64,000 bases of DNA from contig NZ_FUXA01000013.1 of NCBI RefSeq assembly GCF_900167085.1, positions 1 through 64,000 of the forward strand, read 5' to 3'. Shown here in pieces: positions 9,728 through 18,168 of the stretch (positions are counted from its first letter, which is position 1; the number at the start of each line of letters is the position of its first letter). The translations under genes were made by a program, and so were the position numbers. The notes beneath the pieces were generated by a model, which was not told the DNA's origin, searched no databases, and was given only the letters and a program-made list of their open reading frames with translations. The DNA comes from Eubacterium ruminantium. GTDB lineage: Bacteria > Bacillota > Clostridia > Lachnospirales > Lachnospiraceae.

Positions 9728-11317
9728 CTAATTTATACCCGGCGCTGTGCCAGCACCACTAAAGCTTTTATTAACTTCCGGTGAATTATCTGTGTTTTCC
9801 TTAAGTATCTTTGAAAAATCAGGTTTCTTAACCTCATCCTTAAAGCTCTGCTCAAATGTATAAGCAGCTCTTATGATCTTCTTCTCTTCAAATGTCTGAC
9901 CAAGTAACTGAAGTCCGATAGGAAGACCATTCTTATCATATCCGCATGGAAGTGATATACCCGGAATACCTGCAAGATTTATGGCTACTGTATAAACATC
10001 GCCAAGATACATCTTGATAGGATCCGATAATGATTCGCCACACTTAAGAGCTGTAGTTGGTGCAACAGGGCCAAGTATAACATCATATTTTTCAAATGCT
10101 TTATCAAATGCTTTCTTGATAAGAGCTTTTACTCTAAGAGCCTTTACATAGTAAGCATCATAATATCCTGATGAAAGAACAAATGAGCCAAGCATGATTC
10201 TTCTCTTAACTTCAGGACCGAAACCTTCAGATCTTGTCTTCTTATACATTTCATGAAGATCATTATAATCTTTTGTTCTGTATCCGTACTTAACACCATC
10301 GAATCTTTCAAGGTTTGATGATGCCTCTGCACATGCGATTATATAGTAAGCCGGAATTGCATATTCAACCATTCCAAGGTCGAACTCTTCAACTTCAGCT
10401 CCAAGTTCCTTTAATCTGTCAGCAGCAGCTAAAACAGCCTTCTTAACATCTTCATCGATTCCTTCAAGGAAATAATCCTTTGGAACACCTATCTTCATTC
10501 CCTTTACATCAGCCTTTAGCGCAGAAGTGAAGTCAGTCTTCATTCTTTCATCAGCTGTATCTTCTCCTGCATTTACACCAACGCTTGTTGAATCCTTAAG
10601 ATCCTTTCCGGAAATGATTTCAAGTATTGTTGCACAGTCTGTTACATCTTTTCCAAGTGGTCCTATCTGATCAAGTGATGAACCATATGCGATAAGTCCA
10701 TAACGTGATACTCTTCCGTATGTAGGCTTGATACCTGTAATACCGCAAAATGATGCAGGCTGTCTTATTGATCCACCTGTATCCGAACCAAGTGCAACAG
10801 CGCATTCATTTGCTGCAACAGCCGCAGCCGAACCACCTGATGATCCTCCCGGAACTCTATCTAAGTCCCAAGGATTGTGAGTAGGTCCAAAATAAGATGT
10901 CTCACTTGTACTACCCATGGCAAATTCATCCATGTTTGTACTACCAAGATTTACAGCACCTGCCTCAAGAAGTTTCTCTACAGCTGTGCTTGTATATGTT
11001 GGATAGAAATTATCAAGTATATGTGATGCGCAAGAAGTAAGCTTTCCTTCTATACACATATTTGCTTTAATTGCAACAGGAACACCTGCAATAGGGCTCT
11101 TAAGTTCACCGGCAGCGATTTTCCTGTCTACTTCCTTTGCACCAGCAAGGGCACCCTCTCTGTCAAGAGTTATAAATGCATTTATATTCTTTTCTGCCGC
11201 CTCTGCCCTGTCGAGATATGCTGTAGTTGCCTCAACTGAAGTAACTTCGCCGGCAGCAATCTTAGCTCCGAGCTCAACAGCACTCAGGGAAAGGATTTCA
11301 TCCGCAGTTAATTTCAT
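9728..11317 (-). CDS. gatA: Asp-tRNA(Asn)/Glu-tRNA(Gln) amidotransferase subunit A
   Basis: This 529-residue amidase-signature protein releases ammonia from glutamine or asparagine for the GatB reaction. The Lys of VAIKAN, the Ser-rich GGSSGGSAAAVA loop and the nucleophile loop GSDTGGSIRQPASFCG give the Ser-cisSer-Lys triad. The last ~45 residues, after the end of the amidase fold, are a Lys/Asn/Ser-rich extension not usual for GatA. It sits between gatC (24 bases upstream) and gatB. Confidence 0.97.
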   Translation of the reverse strand: MKLTADEILSLSAVELGAKIAAGEVTSVEATTAYLDRAEAAEKNINAFITLDREGALAGAKEVDRKIAAGELKSPIAGVPVAIKANMCIEGKLTSCASHILDNFYPTYTSTAVEKLLEAGAVNLGSTNMDEFAMGSTSETSYFGPTHNPWDLDRVPGGSSGGSAAAVAANECAVALGSDTGGSIRQPASFCGITGIKPTYGRVSRYGLIAYGSSLDQIGPLGKDVTDCATILEIISGKDLKDSTSVGVNAGEDTADERMKTDFTSALKADVKGMKIGVPKDYFLEGIDEDVKKAVLAAADRLKELGAEVEEFDLGMVEYAIPAYYIIACAEASSNLERFDGVKYGYRTKDYNDLHEMYKKTRSEGFGPEVKRRIMLGSFVLSSGYYDAYYVKALRVKALIKKAFDKAFEKYDVILGPVAPTTALKCGESLSDPIKMYLGDVYTVAINLAGIPGISLPCGYDKNGLPIGLQLLGQTFEEKKIIRAAYTFEQSFKDEVKKPDFSKILKENTDNSPEVNKSFSGAGTAPGIN

Positions 11318-11341
11318 CGTTATCTCCTTCCTTTAATCAAC

Positions 11342-11629
11342 CTAATCAAAAGTATGTGGTACGATATAACTGTCTTCCGAACGTTCAGGAGCATTTTTAA
11401 GCATATTCTCCCTATCGTCCTCATTTGTAACCACGTCTTCTCTCATTACATTTGAAATAGGAAAGCTGTGGCTCATAGGCTCAACACCGGATACATCAAG
11501 TTCGTTAAGTTTTCCAACATAATCGAGCATTTCCGACATATCCTTTTTTGCCTGCTCCTTTTCTTCTGAAGAAAGAGACAGTTTTGCAAGAATTCCGACA
11601 TAATCTATTGTTTCATCTGTAATCTGCAT
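11342..11629 (-). CDS. gatC: Asp-tRNA(Asn)/Glu-tRNA(Gln) amidotransferase subunit C
   Basis: A 95-residue protein of usual GatC length. The N-terminal helix TIDYVGILAKLSLSSEE, the phrase MLDYVGKLNELDVSGVEP and the later MREDVV are typical. GatC wraps around the GatA-GatB interface and stabilises GatA. It is the first amidotransferase gene, about 100 bases downstream of aspS, and belongs to the same T-box-controlled transcript. Confidence 0.95.
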   Translation of the reverse strand: MQITDETIDYVGILAKLSLSSEEKEQAKKDMSEMLDYVGKLNELDVSGVEPMSHSFPISNVMREDVVTNEDDRENMLKNAPERSEDSYIVPHTFD

Positions 11630-11735
11630 AAATAATCCTTTCTTTTCTTACTTTCGCCGGGTCTCTCCTTCCTTCATATATAATGAAGAAAGATATAAAG
11701 ACTTTATGGCGAACAATCTATAACGAACCAAATAA

Positions 11736-13487
11736 TTAATCACGAACTTTAATATGTATCTCACGAAGCTGCATTTCTGTAACTTCATTTGGAGCTCCAC
11801 ACATAAGATCCTGGCCTGTTCCGCTCATAGGGAATGCGATAACTTCACGAATATTCTCTTCATTTCTGAGGAGCATGATCATTCTGTCAACACCAGGTGC
11901 CATTCCTGCGTGAGGAGGTGCACCAAACTGGAATGCATTATAAAGTGCTCCGAATTTCTTCTCAAGAACATCCTTAGAATATCCTGCAATCTCAAATGCC
12001 TTTTCCATTATCTTCATGTCATGGTTTCTTACAGCTCCACTTGAAAGCTCAACACCGTTACATACGATATCATACTGATATGCAAGAATATCAAGAGGAT
12101 CCTTTGTTGTAAGAGCTTCAAGACCGCCCTGTGGCATAGAGAATGGATTATGTGTAAATCCAGGCTTCTTTGTCTCTTCATCGATCTCATACATTGGGAA
12201 ATCGTTGATATAGCAGAATCTATATGCATTTTTCTCGATAAGATCAAGTCTTGCACCGAGTTCATTTCTGATCTGACCTGCAAAGTTAGCTGCCTGAGCT
12301 TCCTTATCAGCTATGAAGAAAATAGTATCTCCGATATTTAAGCTTGCCTTCTCTCTAAGTTCTTCCTTAAGTTCATCAGGAATAAATTTATCGATAGGTC
12401 CCTTATAACTTCCATCTTCAAGAACTTCAAGATAACCAAGTCCGCCCATACCGATTCCTGTAGCAAACTTAAGCATCTTCTCATGCTGACCCTTTGAAAG
12501 CTTTCTTGGGACATTGATAGCACGTACAGTCTTTCCGTGGAAAGGCTTAAATGTACATCTCTCAAAAAACTCTGAAAGATCAATGATTCTAAGTGGGTTT
12601 CTTAGGTCCGGCTTATCAGAACCGAACTTAAGCATCGCTTCTTTATAGCTGATGATAGGATATGGAGCTTCTGTTACTTCAAATCCTTCAGGAGCAAATT
12701 CCTTAAATGTTGCTGTAAGAACTTCCTCACCGATCTTAAATACATCTTCCTGAGTTGCAAAACTCATTTCGAAATCAAGCTGATAGAACTCTCCAGGTGA
12801 ACGGTCAGCTCTTGCATCCTCATCTCTGAAACAAGGTGCAATCTGGAAATACTTATCAAAACCTGAAACCATGAGAAGCTGCTTATACTGCTGAGGTGCC
12901 TGTGGAAGAGCATAGAACTTACCCTTATATCTTCTTGAAGGAACGATATAATCTCTTGCGCCTTCAGGTGAAGAAGCACAAAGGATAGGTGTCTGAATTT
13001 CAACAAATCCCATGTCTTCCATCTTCTTTCTGAGGAAGCTGATAACCTTAGATCTGAAAAGGATATTGTCCTTAACTCTTTCATTTCTAAGATCAAGATA
13101 ACGATACTTAAGTCTTACATCTTCTCTTACTTCTTTAGATGTCATGATTTCAAAAGGAAGCTGCTCATATACTTTTCCGAGGATATCGATTGTATGAGCT
13201 TCAACTTCTATAGTTCCTGTAGGGATCTTTGGGTTATATGTCTCTTCATCTCTGTGCTCAACAAGTCCCTTAACAGAGATTGCCTGCTCTCTTGAGATTC
13301 CGTCAAGAAGTGCAGTATCACGAAGAACAACCTGCATAACTCCGTACATATCACGAAGGTCGATGAATGAAACTCCACCGTGGTCACGAATATTCTCTAC
13401 CCATCCGGCAAGTCTTACTTCACTTCCTACGTCTGCTTCTGTCATCTTATCAATTGTTTTGTCTCTGTAAATGTTTTTGATATCCAT
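11736..13487 (-). CDS. aspS: Aspartyl-tRNA synthetase, probably non-discriminating
   Basis: From the ATG at 13487 the protein is 583 residues, normal for bacterial AspRS. That start has AGGAG 7 bases upstream; the longer frame to 13538 begins inside the T-box terminator and has no ribosome site. An N-terminal OB anticodon domain (~1-110), class II motifs such as RYLDLRN and FRDEDARADRSPGEFYQLD, an inserted GAD domain, and the motif 3 phrase GMAPGVDRMIMLL are present. His36 in ENIRDHGG matches the His reported for non-discriminating bacterial AspRS, where Asn-blind enzymes have Leu. With gatCAB downstream, this suggests Asp-tRNA(Asn) is made and amidated to Asn-tRNA(Asn). Confidence 0.96.
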   Translation of the reverse strand: MDIKNIYRDKTIDKMTEADVGSEVRLAGWVENIRDHGGVSFIDLRDMYGVMQVVLRDTALLDGISREQAISVKGLVEHRDEETYNPKIPTGTIEVEAHTIDILGKVYEQLPFEIMTSKEVREDVRLKYRYLDLRNERVKDNILFRSKVISFLRKKMEDMGFVEIQTPILCASSPEGARDYIVPSRRYKGKFYALPQAPQQYKQLLMVSGFDKYFQIAPCFRDEDARADRSPGEFYQLDFEMSFATQEDVFKIGEEVLTATFKEFAPEGFEVTEAPYPIISYKEAMLKFGSDKPDLRNPLRIIDLSEFFERCTFKPFHGKTVRAINVPRKLSKGQHEKMLKFATGIGMGGLGYLEVLEDGSYKGPIDKFIPDELKEELREKASLNIGDTIFFIADKEAQAANFAGQIRNELGARLDLIEKNAYRFCYINDFPMYEIDEETKKPGFTHNPFSMPQGGLEALTTKDPLDILAYQYDIVCNGVELSSGAVRNHDMKIMEKAFEIAGYSKDVLEKKFGALYNAFQFGAPPHAGMAPGVDRMIMLLRNEENIREVIAFPMSGTGQDLMCGAPNEVTEMQLREIHIKVRD

Positions 13488-13537
13488 TTCTCTACTCCTG
13501 ATTCTAAACTTTCTTGATCCCGGTATATTTAATTTCA

Positions 13538-13800
13538 TAAAAAATCCCGGGACACCTCTACAGCATCCCGGGACGGAAAATCATAATTTCCGCGGTACCA
13601 CCCGCATTAATATCTTCCATAATATAATATCATGAAAAAATATTCTCTCAAATCGTACTTAACGCGTTACTTACGGGTAAGCTTTTCTTCATACCGGCTC
13701 CGGAGTGTTAGGTTTCACAGTTTTTCATTCGATGGCTTCCAGTCCATGACCATCGATCCCTGCAATGTCTTTCTGTGTTCCGTCTCCTTCACAGCTTTTA
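13538..13800 (-). promoter_or_regulatory. T-box leader of the aspS-gatCAB operon
   Basis: On the minus strand the T-box consensus GGGTGGTACCGCGG (13590-13603) is followed by a terminator made of two TCCCGGGA arms (13545-13552 and 13566-13573) and a run of Ts. Upstream, a Stem I-like structure can be drawn with GGAG/CTCC and CACAG/CTGTG helices and a CGATGG/CCATCG apical stem. In its 3' internal loop an AAC triplet followed by A (13707-13709) is a candidate specifier, which would mean sensing uncharged tRNA-Asn. The T-box call is firm; the specifier call is tentative. The 5' end is approximate. Confidence 0.92.
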
Positions 13801-13878
13801 TCTTTTTAAGTGAAATCTGAACATTCACCCATAATATTCATAGATTATATGATAGATTCTCCACTTTGTAAAGTGAAT

Positions 13879-15390
13879 TTAATAATAAACATCTACCACA
13901 CGTCCATTTACAACATAGCAGCTATAACCATAGTTACTATAGAACATACCTGTATAATTGAAATCAACTTTTCCGTTTCTGCAAAGGAATGTTCCGTACT
14001 GGTTTTCAGCCATTCCGTTAAAGTCAAATCTTACTCTACCGTCCTTTACGTACCACCAACCATATTCATTCTTGGCAAGTCCGCAGTAACTGAAATCAAC
14101 TTTACCTGTTCGGCAGTACCACCAGCCGTATTCATTTCTGGCAAGTCCATTAAATCCAAAGTCTACCTTTCCGCCTTTGCATCTGAACCAACCATTTTCA
14201 TTTTTGATTACTGAATTACACTGGAAGTCAACTTTACCGCCGACAATTCTCCACCAGCCGTATTCATTCTTGGATGCTCCGGTATAATTAAAATCAACTT
14301 TACCGTCTCTTATACGCCACCAGCCATATTCGTTTTTCGCAACAGTATCAGAGAAAATAACTTTAGCATTTTTAACATGCCACCAGCCGCTTCTTCCGTT
14401 AATCTCTCCCTTAATAACATTACTTATAGAGAAATCAACTTTTCCGTTTTTAACATAGAACCATCCATTTGAGTTCTTTGCAAAACCGGTATAGTTTGGA
14501 AGAATCTTTCCGTTTGTTTCAGCATACCATCCTGTCACACCTTTGTAAGTGTCCTTAACACACTGAACATTACTTTTCTTAACCTTTGTATACCATACAT
14601 CAAGGTCAACATATTCATCGATACCATCGATACGACCGATACTTGTATACTGCCAATATGTATAATCTTTATCATAATCAGTAGCATCAGTGTAATGTGC
14701 AAGCCAGATATCAGCCATAGTACTTATTCTGTCTGCATCAACCTGATCCTCAAGGAATGAAGCACTCGCATAAAGACAAGGTCTGTATCCCGCACCCTTT
14801 ATAACCTTCACGAAAGCTTCTACATTCTTTGTTGCCTGTGATTTACTGAGTGTATGATGTAAAAATCTACCACTCTGGCTTGGACTGTACTCATAGTCCA
14901 TAACGATAGGAAGTGTGATTCTGTTAAGATACTGAGGAATTCCTCCTCTAAGCTGTGGATATGTTCCCTGCTTAGGATGGAGATATTCAAGCAACTGTTT
15001 TGCTTCATCAGCTGCTTCTTTCTCTGTAAGTGCCTGAGAGAAAAAATAAAGTCCAACCTCTATACCATTCTCAAGCGCTCCCTTAACATTGTCCATATAT
15101 GTTTCATCAAAATACATATTTCCCGGAAGACCGTAACCTCTACCGCCGACTCTTATAAATGCAAATTTAATTCCGGCCGCTTTAACTTTCTTCCAATCAA
15201 TATCACCCTGAGCATATGAAACGTCGATTCCATCTACTCGTTCATAATCGTCAAATCTGTGATCATGAGTTCTTCCTCTACCATCTGCTATCGGAGTAGC
15301 CGCTTTAACTGTCTTACCCTGTATAACCGTTGTTAAAACGATTGCTACCGCCAATATAAATCCGATAACTCTGTTAAAAGCTTTTTTCAT
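13879..15390 (-). CDS. Secreted GH25 lysozyme with C-terminal wall-binding repeats
   Basis: Starting at 15390 (GGGGG ribosome site; an in-frame ATG at 15405 has none) the protein is 503 residues. A signal peptide (MKKAFNRVIGFILAVAIV) precedes a glycosyl hydrolase 25 muramidase domain at ~45-260, with GIDVSYAQGDIDWKKVK and the catalytic Asp-x-Glu in LPIVMDYEYS. From ~285 to the end run about nine repeats of ~22 residues around GWWY-K-GKVDF, aromatic and Gly-rich like choline-binding-type wall repeats. It would cut the glycan strand of peptidoglycan while held to the wall. It lies just beyond the T-box leader, head-to-tail with dapL upstream. Confidence 0.9.
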   Translation of the reverse strand: MKKAFNRVIGFILAVAIVLTTVIQGKTVKAATPIADGRGRTHDHRFDDYERVDGIDVSYAQGDIDWKKVKAAGIKFAFIRVGGRGYGLPGNMYFDETYMDNVKGALENGIEVGLYFFSQALTEKEAADEAKQLLEYLHPKQGTYPQLRGGIPQYLNRITLPIVMDYEYSPSQSGRFLHHTLSKSQATKNVEAFVKVIKGAGYRPCLYASASFLEDQVDADRISTMADIWLAHYTDATDYDKDYTYWQYTSIGRIDGIDEYVDLDVWYTKVKKSNVQCVKDTYKGVTGWYAETNGKILPNYTGFAKNSNGWFYVKNGKVDFSISNVIKGEINGRSGWWHVKNAKVIFSDTVAKNEYGWWRIRDGKVDFNYTGASKNEYGWWRIVGGKVDFQCNSVIKNENGWFRCKGGKVDFGFNGLARNEYGWWYCRTGKVDFSYCGLAKNEYGWWYVKDGRVRFDFNGMAENQYGTFLCRNGKVDFNYTGMFYSNYGYSCYVVNGRVVDVYY

Positions 15391-15435
15391 AAAAACCCCC
15401 TGCATGTAAAAATATCTGCGTTTATATAAATTAGC

Positions 15436-16653
15436 TTAAATAGCTTTGATTCTGTCAATAGCTTCGACTGTATTTTCGTAGCTTCCGAATGCTGTCAGTC
15501 TGAAGTATCCTTCACCGCTAGGTCCGAATCCTGAACCAGGTGTACCAACAACATTTGCCTTATCAAGAAGGAAATCAAAGAATTCCCAAGATGTCATATT
15601 ATTTGGTGTCTTAAGCCAGATATATGGAGCATTTACACCACCGTAAACACTGTATCCTGCGGCCTTAAGTCCGTCATATATATATTTTGCATTATTCATA
15701 TAATATGCGATCTGGCTCTTTGTCTCAGCTTTTCCTTCAGCAGAATATACTGCTTCACCGGCCTTCTGAACGATATAAGGAGCTCCGTTGAACTTTGTGC
15801 CGTGTCTTCTTGCCCAAAGCTGATGAAGTGTTACGCCGTCAGCTGTCTTGATATCCTTAGGAATAACTGTGAATCCAAGACGTGTTCCTGTAAATCCGGC
15901 ATTCTTTGAGAAACTTCTTATTTCGATTGCACATGTTCTTGCGCCTTCGCATTCATATATAGAATGAGGAACATTTTCCTCTGAAATATATGCTTCATAA
16001 GCCGCATCATAAACAATTACCGAGCCGTTCTTATTTGCATAATCAACCCACTTCTGGAGTTCATCCTTTGTGATTGAAGCACCTGTAGGATTGTTAGGAT
16101 AGCAAAGATAGATAAGATCAGGAACTTCCTTTGGAAATTCAGGGCTGAATCCGTTCTCCGCTGTACATGGCATATAAATTACGTTGCTCCAAAGACCTGT
16201 AGTACTGTCATATGTACCTGTTCTTCCTGCCATAACATTTGTATCAACATATACAGGATAAACAGGATCGCAAACAGCTATTCTTGTATCCTTTGAGAAT
16301 ATCTCCTGGATATTACCAGAATCAGATTTTGCACCATCACTTACAAAAATCTCATCTGCTGCAATATCGCATCCTCTGCTCTTATAATCTTCCTGTGCAA
16401 TTGTATTTCTAAGGAAATCATATCCTAGATCAGGTGCATAACCCTTAAATGTTGATGCATCTGCCATCTCATCAACCGCACTGTGAAGAGCCTTTATAAC
16501 AGCCGGACATAATGGCTGAGTAACATCTCCAATACCAAGCCTTATGATCTTCCTGTCCGGATTTTCTGTACTGAACGCAGACACCTTTTTAGCTATTGTA
16601 GAAAAAAGGTAGCTTCCCGGAAGCTTCAAATAGTCCTCATTAACTCTGAACAT
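15436..16653 (-). CDS. dapL: LL-diaminopimelate aminotransferase
   Basis: A 405-residue fold-type I PLP aminotransferase that makes LL-diaminopimelate from tetrahydrodipicolinate in one step for lysine and peptidoglycan. The start [20 protein letters not shown] is characteristic of DapL, the PLP-binding Lys lies in [16 protein letters not shown], and CYPNNPTGA and DAAYEAYI follow the family. It is monocistronic or read into the GH25 gene 45 bases downstream. Confidence 0.96.
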   Translation of the reverse strand: MFRVNEDYLKLPGSYLFSTIAKKVSAFSTENPDRKIIRLGIGDVTQPLCPAVIKALHSAVDEMADASTFKGYAPDLGYDFLRNTIAQEDYKSRGCDIAADEIFVSDGAKSDSGNIQEIFSKDTRIAVCDPVYPVYVDTNVMAGRTGTYDSTTGLWSNVIYMPCTAENGFSPEFPKEVPDLIYLCYPNNPTGASITKDELQKWVDYANKNGSVIVYDAAYEAYISEENVPHSIYECEGARTCAIEIRSFSKNAGFTGTRLGFTVIPKDIKTADGVTLHQLWARRHGTKFNGAPYIVQKAGEAVYSAEGKAETKSQIAYYMNNAKYIYDGLKAAGYSVYGGVNAPYIWLKTPNNMTSWEFFDFLLDKANVVGTPGSGFGPSGEGYFRLTAFGSYENTVEAIDRIKAI

Positions 16654-16874
16654 TATTATTTGTCTCCTTTATATAAAAATAGATTTAACAATTTTGTATT
16701 AATATGTAATATATTTGTAACATAATACATTTAAATATTGTATCACAATTTTCTGACAATTTAAAGGGAAAATTATAATTTTACCCCATTTTATGTCAAT
16801 TTTAATCAAGAGATATTCCCCTTAGTAAACCGTCCAAAAATCCTCTTTAATGATTTATTTTCATGTACAATAAA

Positions 16875-16897
16875 AGCCCGGCAAATTAATGTCGGGC
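16875..16897 (-). terminator. Terminator of the rpsF-ssb-rpsR operon
   Basis: AGCCCG and CGGGCT arms enclose a 12-base AT-rich loop and are followed on the minus strand by TTTTATT, 20 bases past the rpsR stop codon. Confidence 0.85.
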
Positions 16898-16916
16898 TCA
16901 TAGCTTTTATAATTGA

Positions 16917-17183
16917 TTACTCAACTACGTATGGAATAAGAGCGATGTGTCTAGCTCTCTTGATAGCAACTGTAAGCGCTCTCTGATGCTTTGCACAGTT
17001 TCCTGTAATTCTTCTAGGAAGAATCTTACCACGCTCTGAGATGTAACGTCTAAGCTTGTTTACATCCTTGTAATCGATTTCATTATTCTTATCTGCGCAG
17101 AATACACAAACTTTCTTTCTTCTACGCATAGGTCTTCTCTTCATTGGAGCAGTAGCACCCTGCTCTGACTTATTATAAGGCAT
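16917..17183 (-). CDS. rpsR: Ribosomal protein bS18
   Basis: An 88-residue basic protein with the S18 core [25 protein letters not shown] and the end [25 protein letters not shown] pair near residue 29 suggests a zinc-binding form. S18 pairs with S6 on the platform of the 30S subunit. It is last in rpsF-ssb-rpsR. Confidence 0.98.
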   Translation of the reverse strand: MPYNKSEQGATAPMKRRPMRRRKKVCVFCADKNNEIDYKDVNKLRRYISERGKILPRRITGNCAKHQRALTVAIKRARHIALIPYVVE

Positions 17184-17244
17184 TTTTCTCCTCCTTCTTC
17201 AGTATTACAACAAAATTGCTGTAACCTCTTTGGAATCAAGGATT

Positions 17245-17694
17245 TTACTTAAAAGGAAGGTCTCCCTCGATACCATCAGGTATCGGCATAAAACCGCCTG
17301 CATCTGCAGCTGACGGAGCACTCTCTCTAGGTGTATAACCTGTACTGCCCTCGCCACTTCCTTTACTTTCAGCAAATTCCTGTTCCTCTATAACTACATC
17401 TGTCGTATAAACTTTCTGGCCATCCTTATTAGTATAGCTTCCTGTCTGAATACGACCTGTTACGGCTATCTTAGTACCTTTTTTAAGATACTTCTCAGCA
17501 AACTCACCCTGTCTGCCAAATGCTACACAGTTAATAAAATCAGCTGACTGTTGATCATCTCCGGTGTTTCTCGCACGTCTTCTGTCAACAGCAAGCGAAT
17601 ATCTAGCAATTGCCATCTGCTCGCCATTCTGTCCCTGTGAGTATCTAACCTCAGGATCACGAGTCAGTCTTCCCATTAAAATAACCTTATTCAC
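17245..17694 (-). CDS. ssb: Single-stranded DNA-binding protein
   Basis: A 149-residue SSB with the OB-fold phrases MNKVILMGRLTRDPEVRYS, DFINCVAFGRQGEFAEKYLKKGTKIAVTGR and a disordered Gly/Ser-rich tail. It coats single-stranded DNA in replication and repair. The C-terminal tip reads EGDLPFK: the usual SSB tip is acidic and ends in Pro-Phe, so here a Lys follows the terminal Phe. It lies between rpsF (18 bases) and rpsR (61 bases). Confidence 0.97.
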   Translation of the reverse strand: MNKVILMGRLTRDPEVRYSQGQNGEQMAIARYSLAVDRRRARNTGDDQQSADFINCVAFGRQGEFAEKYLKKGTKIAVTGRIQTGSYTNKDGQKVYTTDVVIEEQEFAESKGSGEGSTGYTPRESAPSAADAGGFMPIPDGIEGDLPFK

Positions 17695-17712
17695 GCTGGA
17701 ACCTCCGTTTCA

Positions 17713-18003
17713 CTATTCAGCGTCCTGTTTTACAACAAGATATCTTATAACAGATTCCATGATACGAAGATTAGCTTCAAGTTTTGCAGGAGCTTCAGAA
17801 TCAGCTTCGAACTGGATGAAGTAGTAATAACCATCTTTCATCTTCTGAATTTCGTATGCCATTCTCTTCTTGCCCCAATCATCGATGTTGGTGATGTTAC
17901 CGCCAACCTTTGCTACGAGATCCTTAACCTTTTCAAGAACAGCTTCTCTCGCATCATCTTCGATTCTTGTACTGACAACTAACGCTATCTCATACTTGTT
18001 CAT
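17713..18003 (-). CDS. rpsF: Ribosomal protein bS6
   Basis: The start is set at the ATG at 18003, which has AGGAGG 8 bases upstream, giving 96 residues of normal S6 length (MNKYEIALVVSTRIEDDARE, then a central GNITNIDDWGKKRMAYEIQK). A longer frame to 18063 would translate the structured leader and is rejected. First gene of rpsF-ssb-rpsR. Confidence 0.97.
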   Translation of the reverse strand: MNKYEIALVVSTRIEDDAREAVLEKVKDLVAKVGGNITNIDDWGKKRMAYEIQKMKDGYYYFIQFEADSEAPAKLEANLRIMESVIRYLVVKQDAE

Positions 18004-18030
18004 GTTTTGCACCTCCTTATGGACTAATGG

Positions 18031-18098
18031 CTCCTGAACGATTGGCATTTCCAATCCCCGCAACTTCTTCAGTTACTCAAACCGAGTGCTTTCAGGAG
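18031..18098 (-). promoter_or_regulatory. rpsF leader structure, likely S6:S18 binding motif
   Basis: In the RNA CTCCTGAA (18091-18098) pairs perfectly with TTCAGGAG (18031-18038). The enclosed ~52 bases hold a GATTGG/CCAATC hairpin and a small ACTC/GAGT hairpin. rpsF-ssb-rpsR leaders in many bacteria carry a known RNA motif bound by the S6-S18 pair for feedback repression; the position and long closing stem fit, but the motif's conserved bases were not verified. Confidence 0.6.
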
Positions 18099-18150
18099 CA
18101 AGGAATATATTAGAATATATCACAAATAGACACTCTAACATAAAGCGCCG

Positions 18151-18159
18151 ATTATAGCA
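18151..18159 (-). promoter_or_regulatory. Extended -10 promoter of rpsF operon
   Basis: TGCTATAAT on the minus strand is a consensus extended -10 element about 150 bases before rpsF, leaving room for the structured leader. It lies just beyond the end of the upstream TagF-like gene. No good -35 is seen. Confidence 0.6.
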
Positions 18160-18168
18160 AGCACTTTT

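Noticed and set aside
13487-13538. Longer aspS start at the ATG at 13538
   Set aside because: It lies at the end of the T-box terminator and has no ribosome site, while the ATG at 13487 has AGGAG 7 bases upstream.
18003-18063. Longer rpsF start
   Set aside because: The added residues do not resemble S6 and would translate the structured leader; the ATG at 18003 has AGGAGG.
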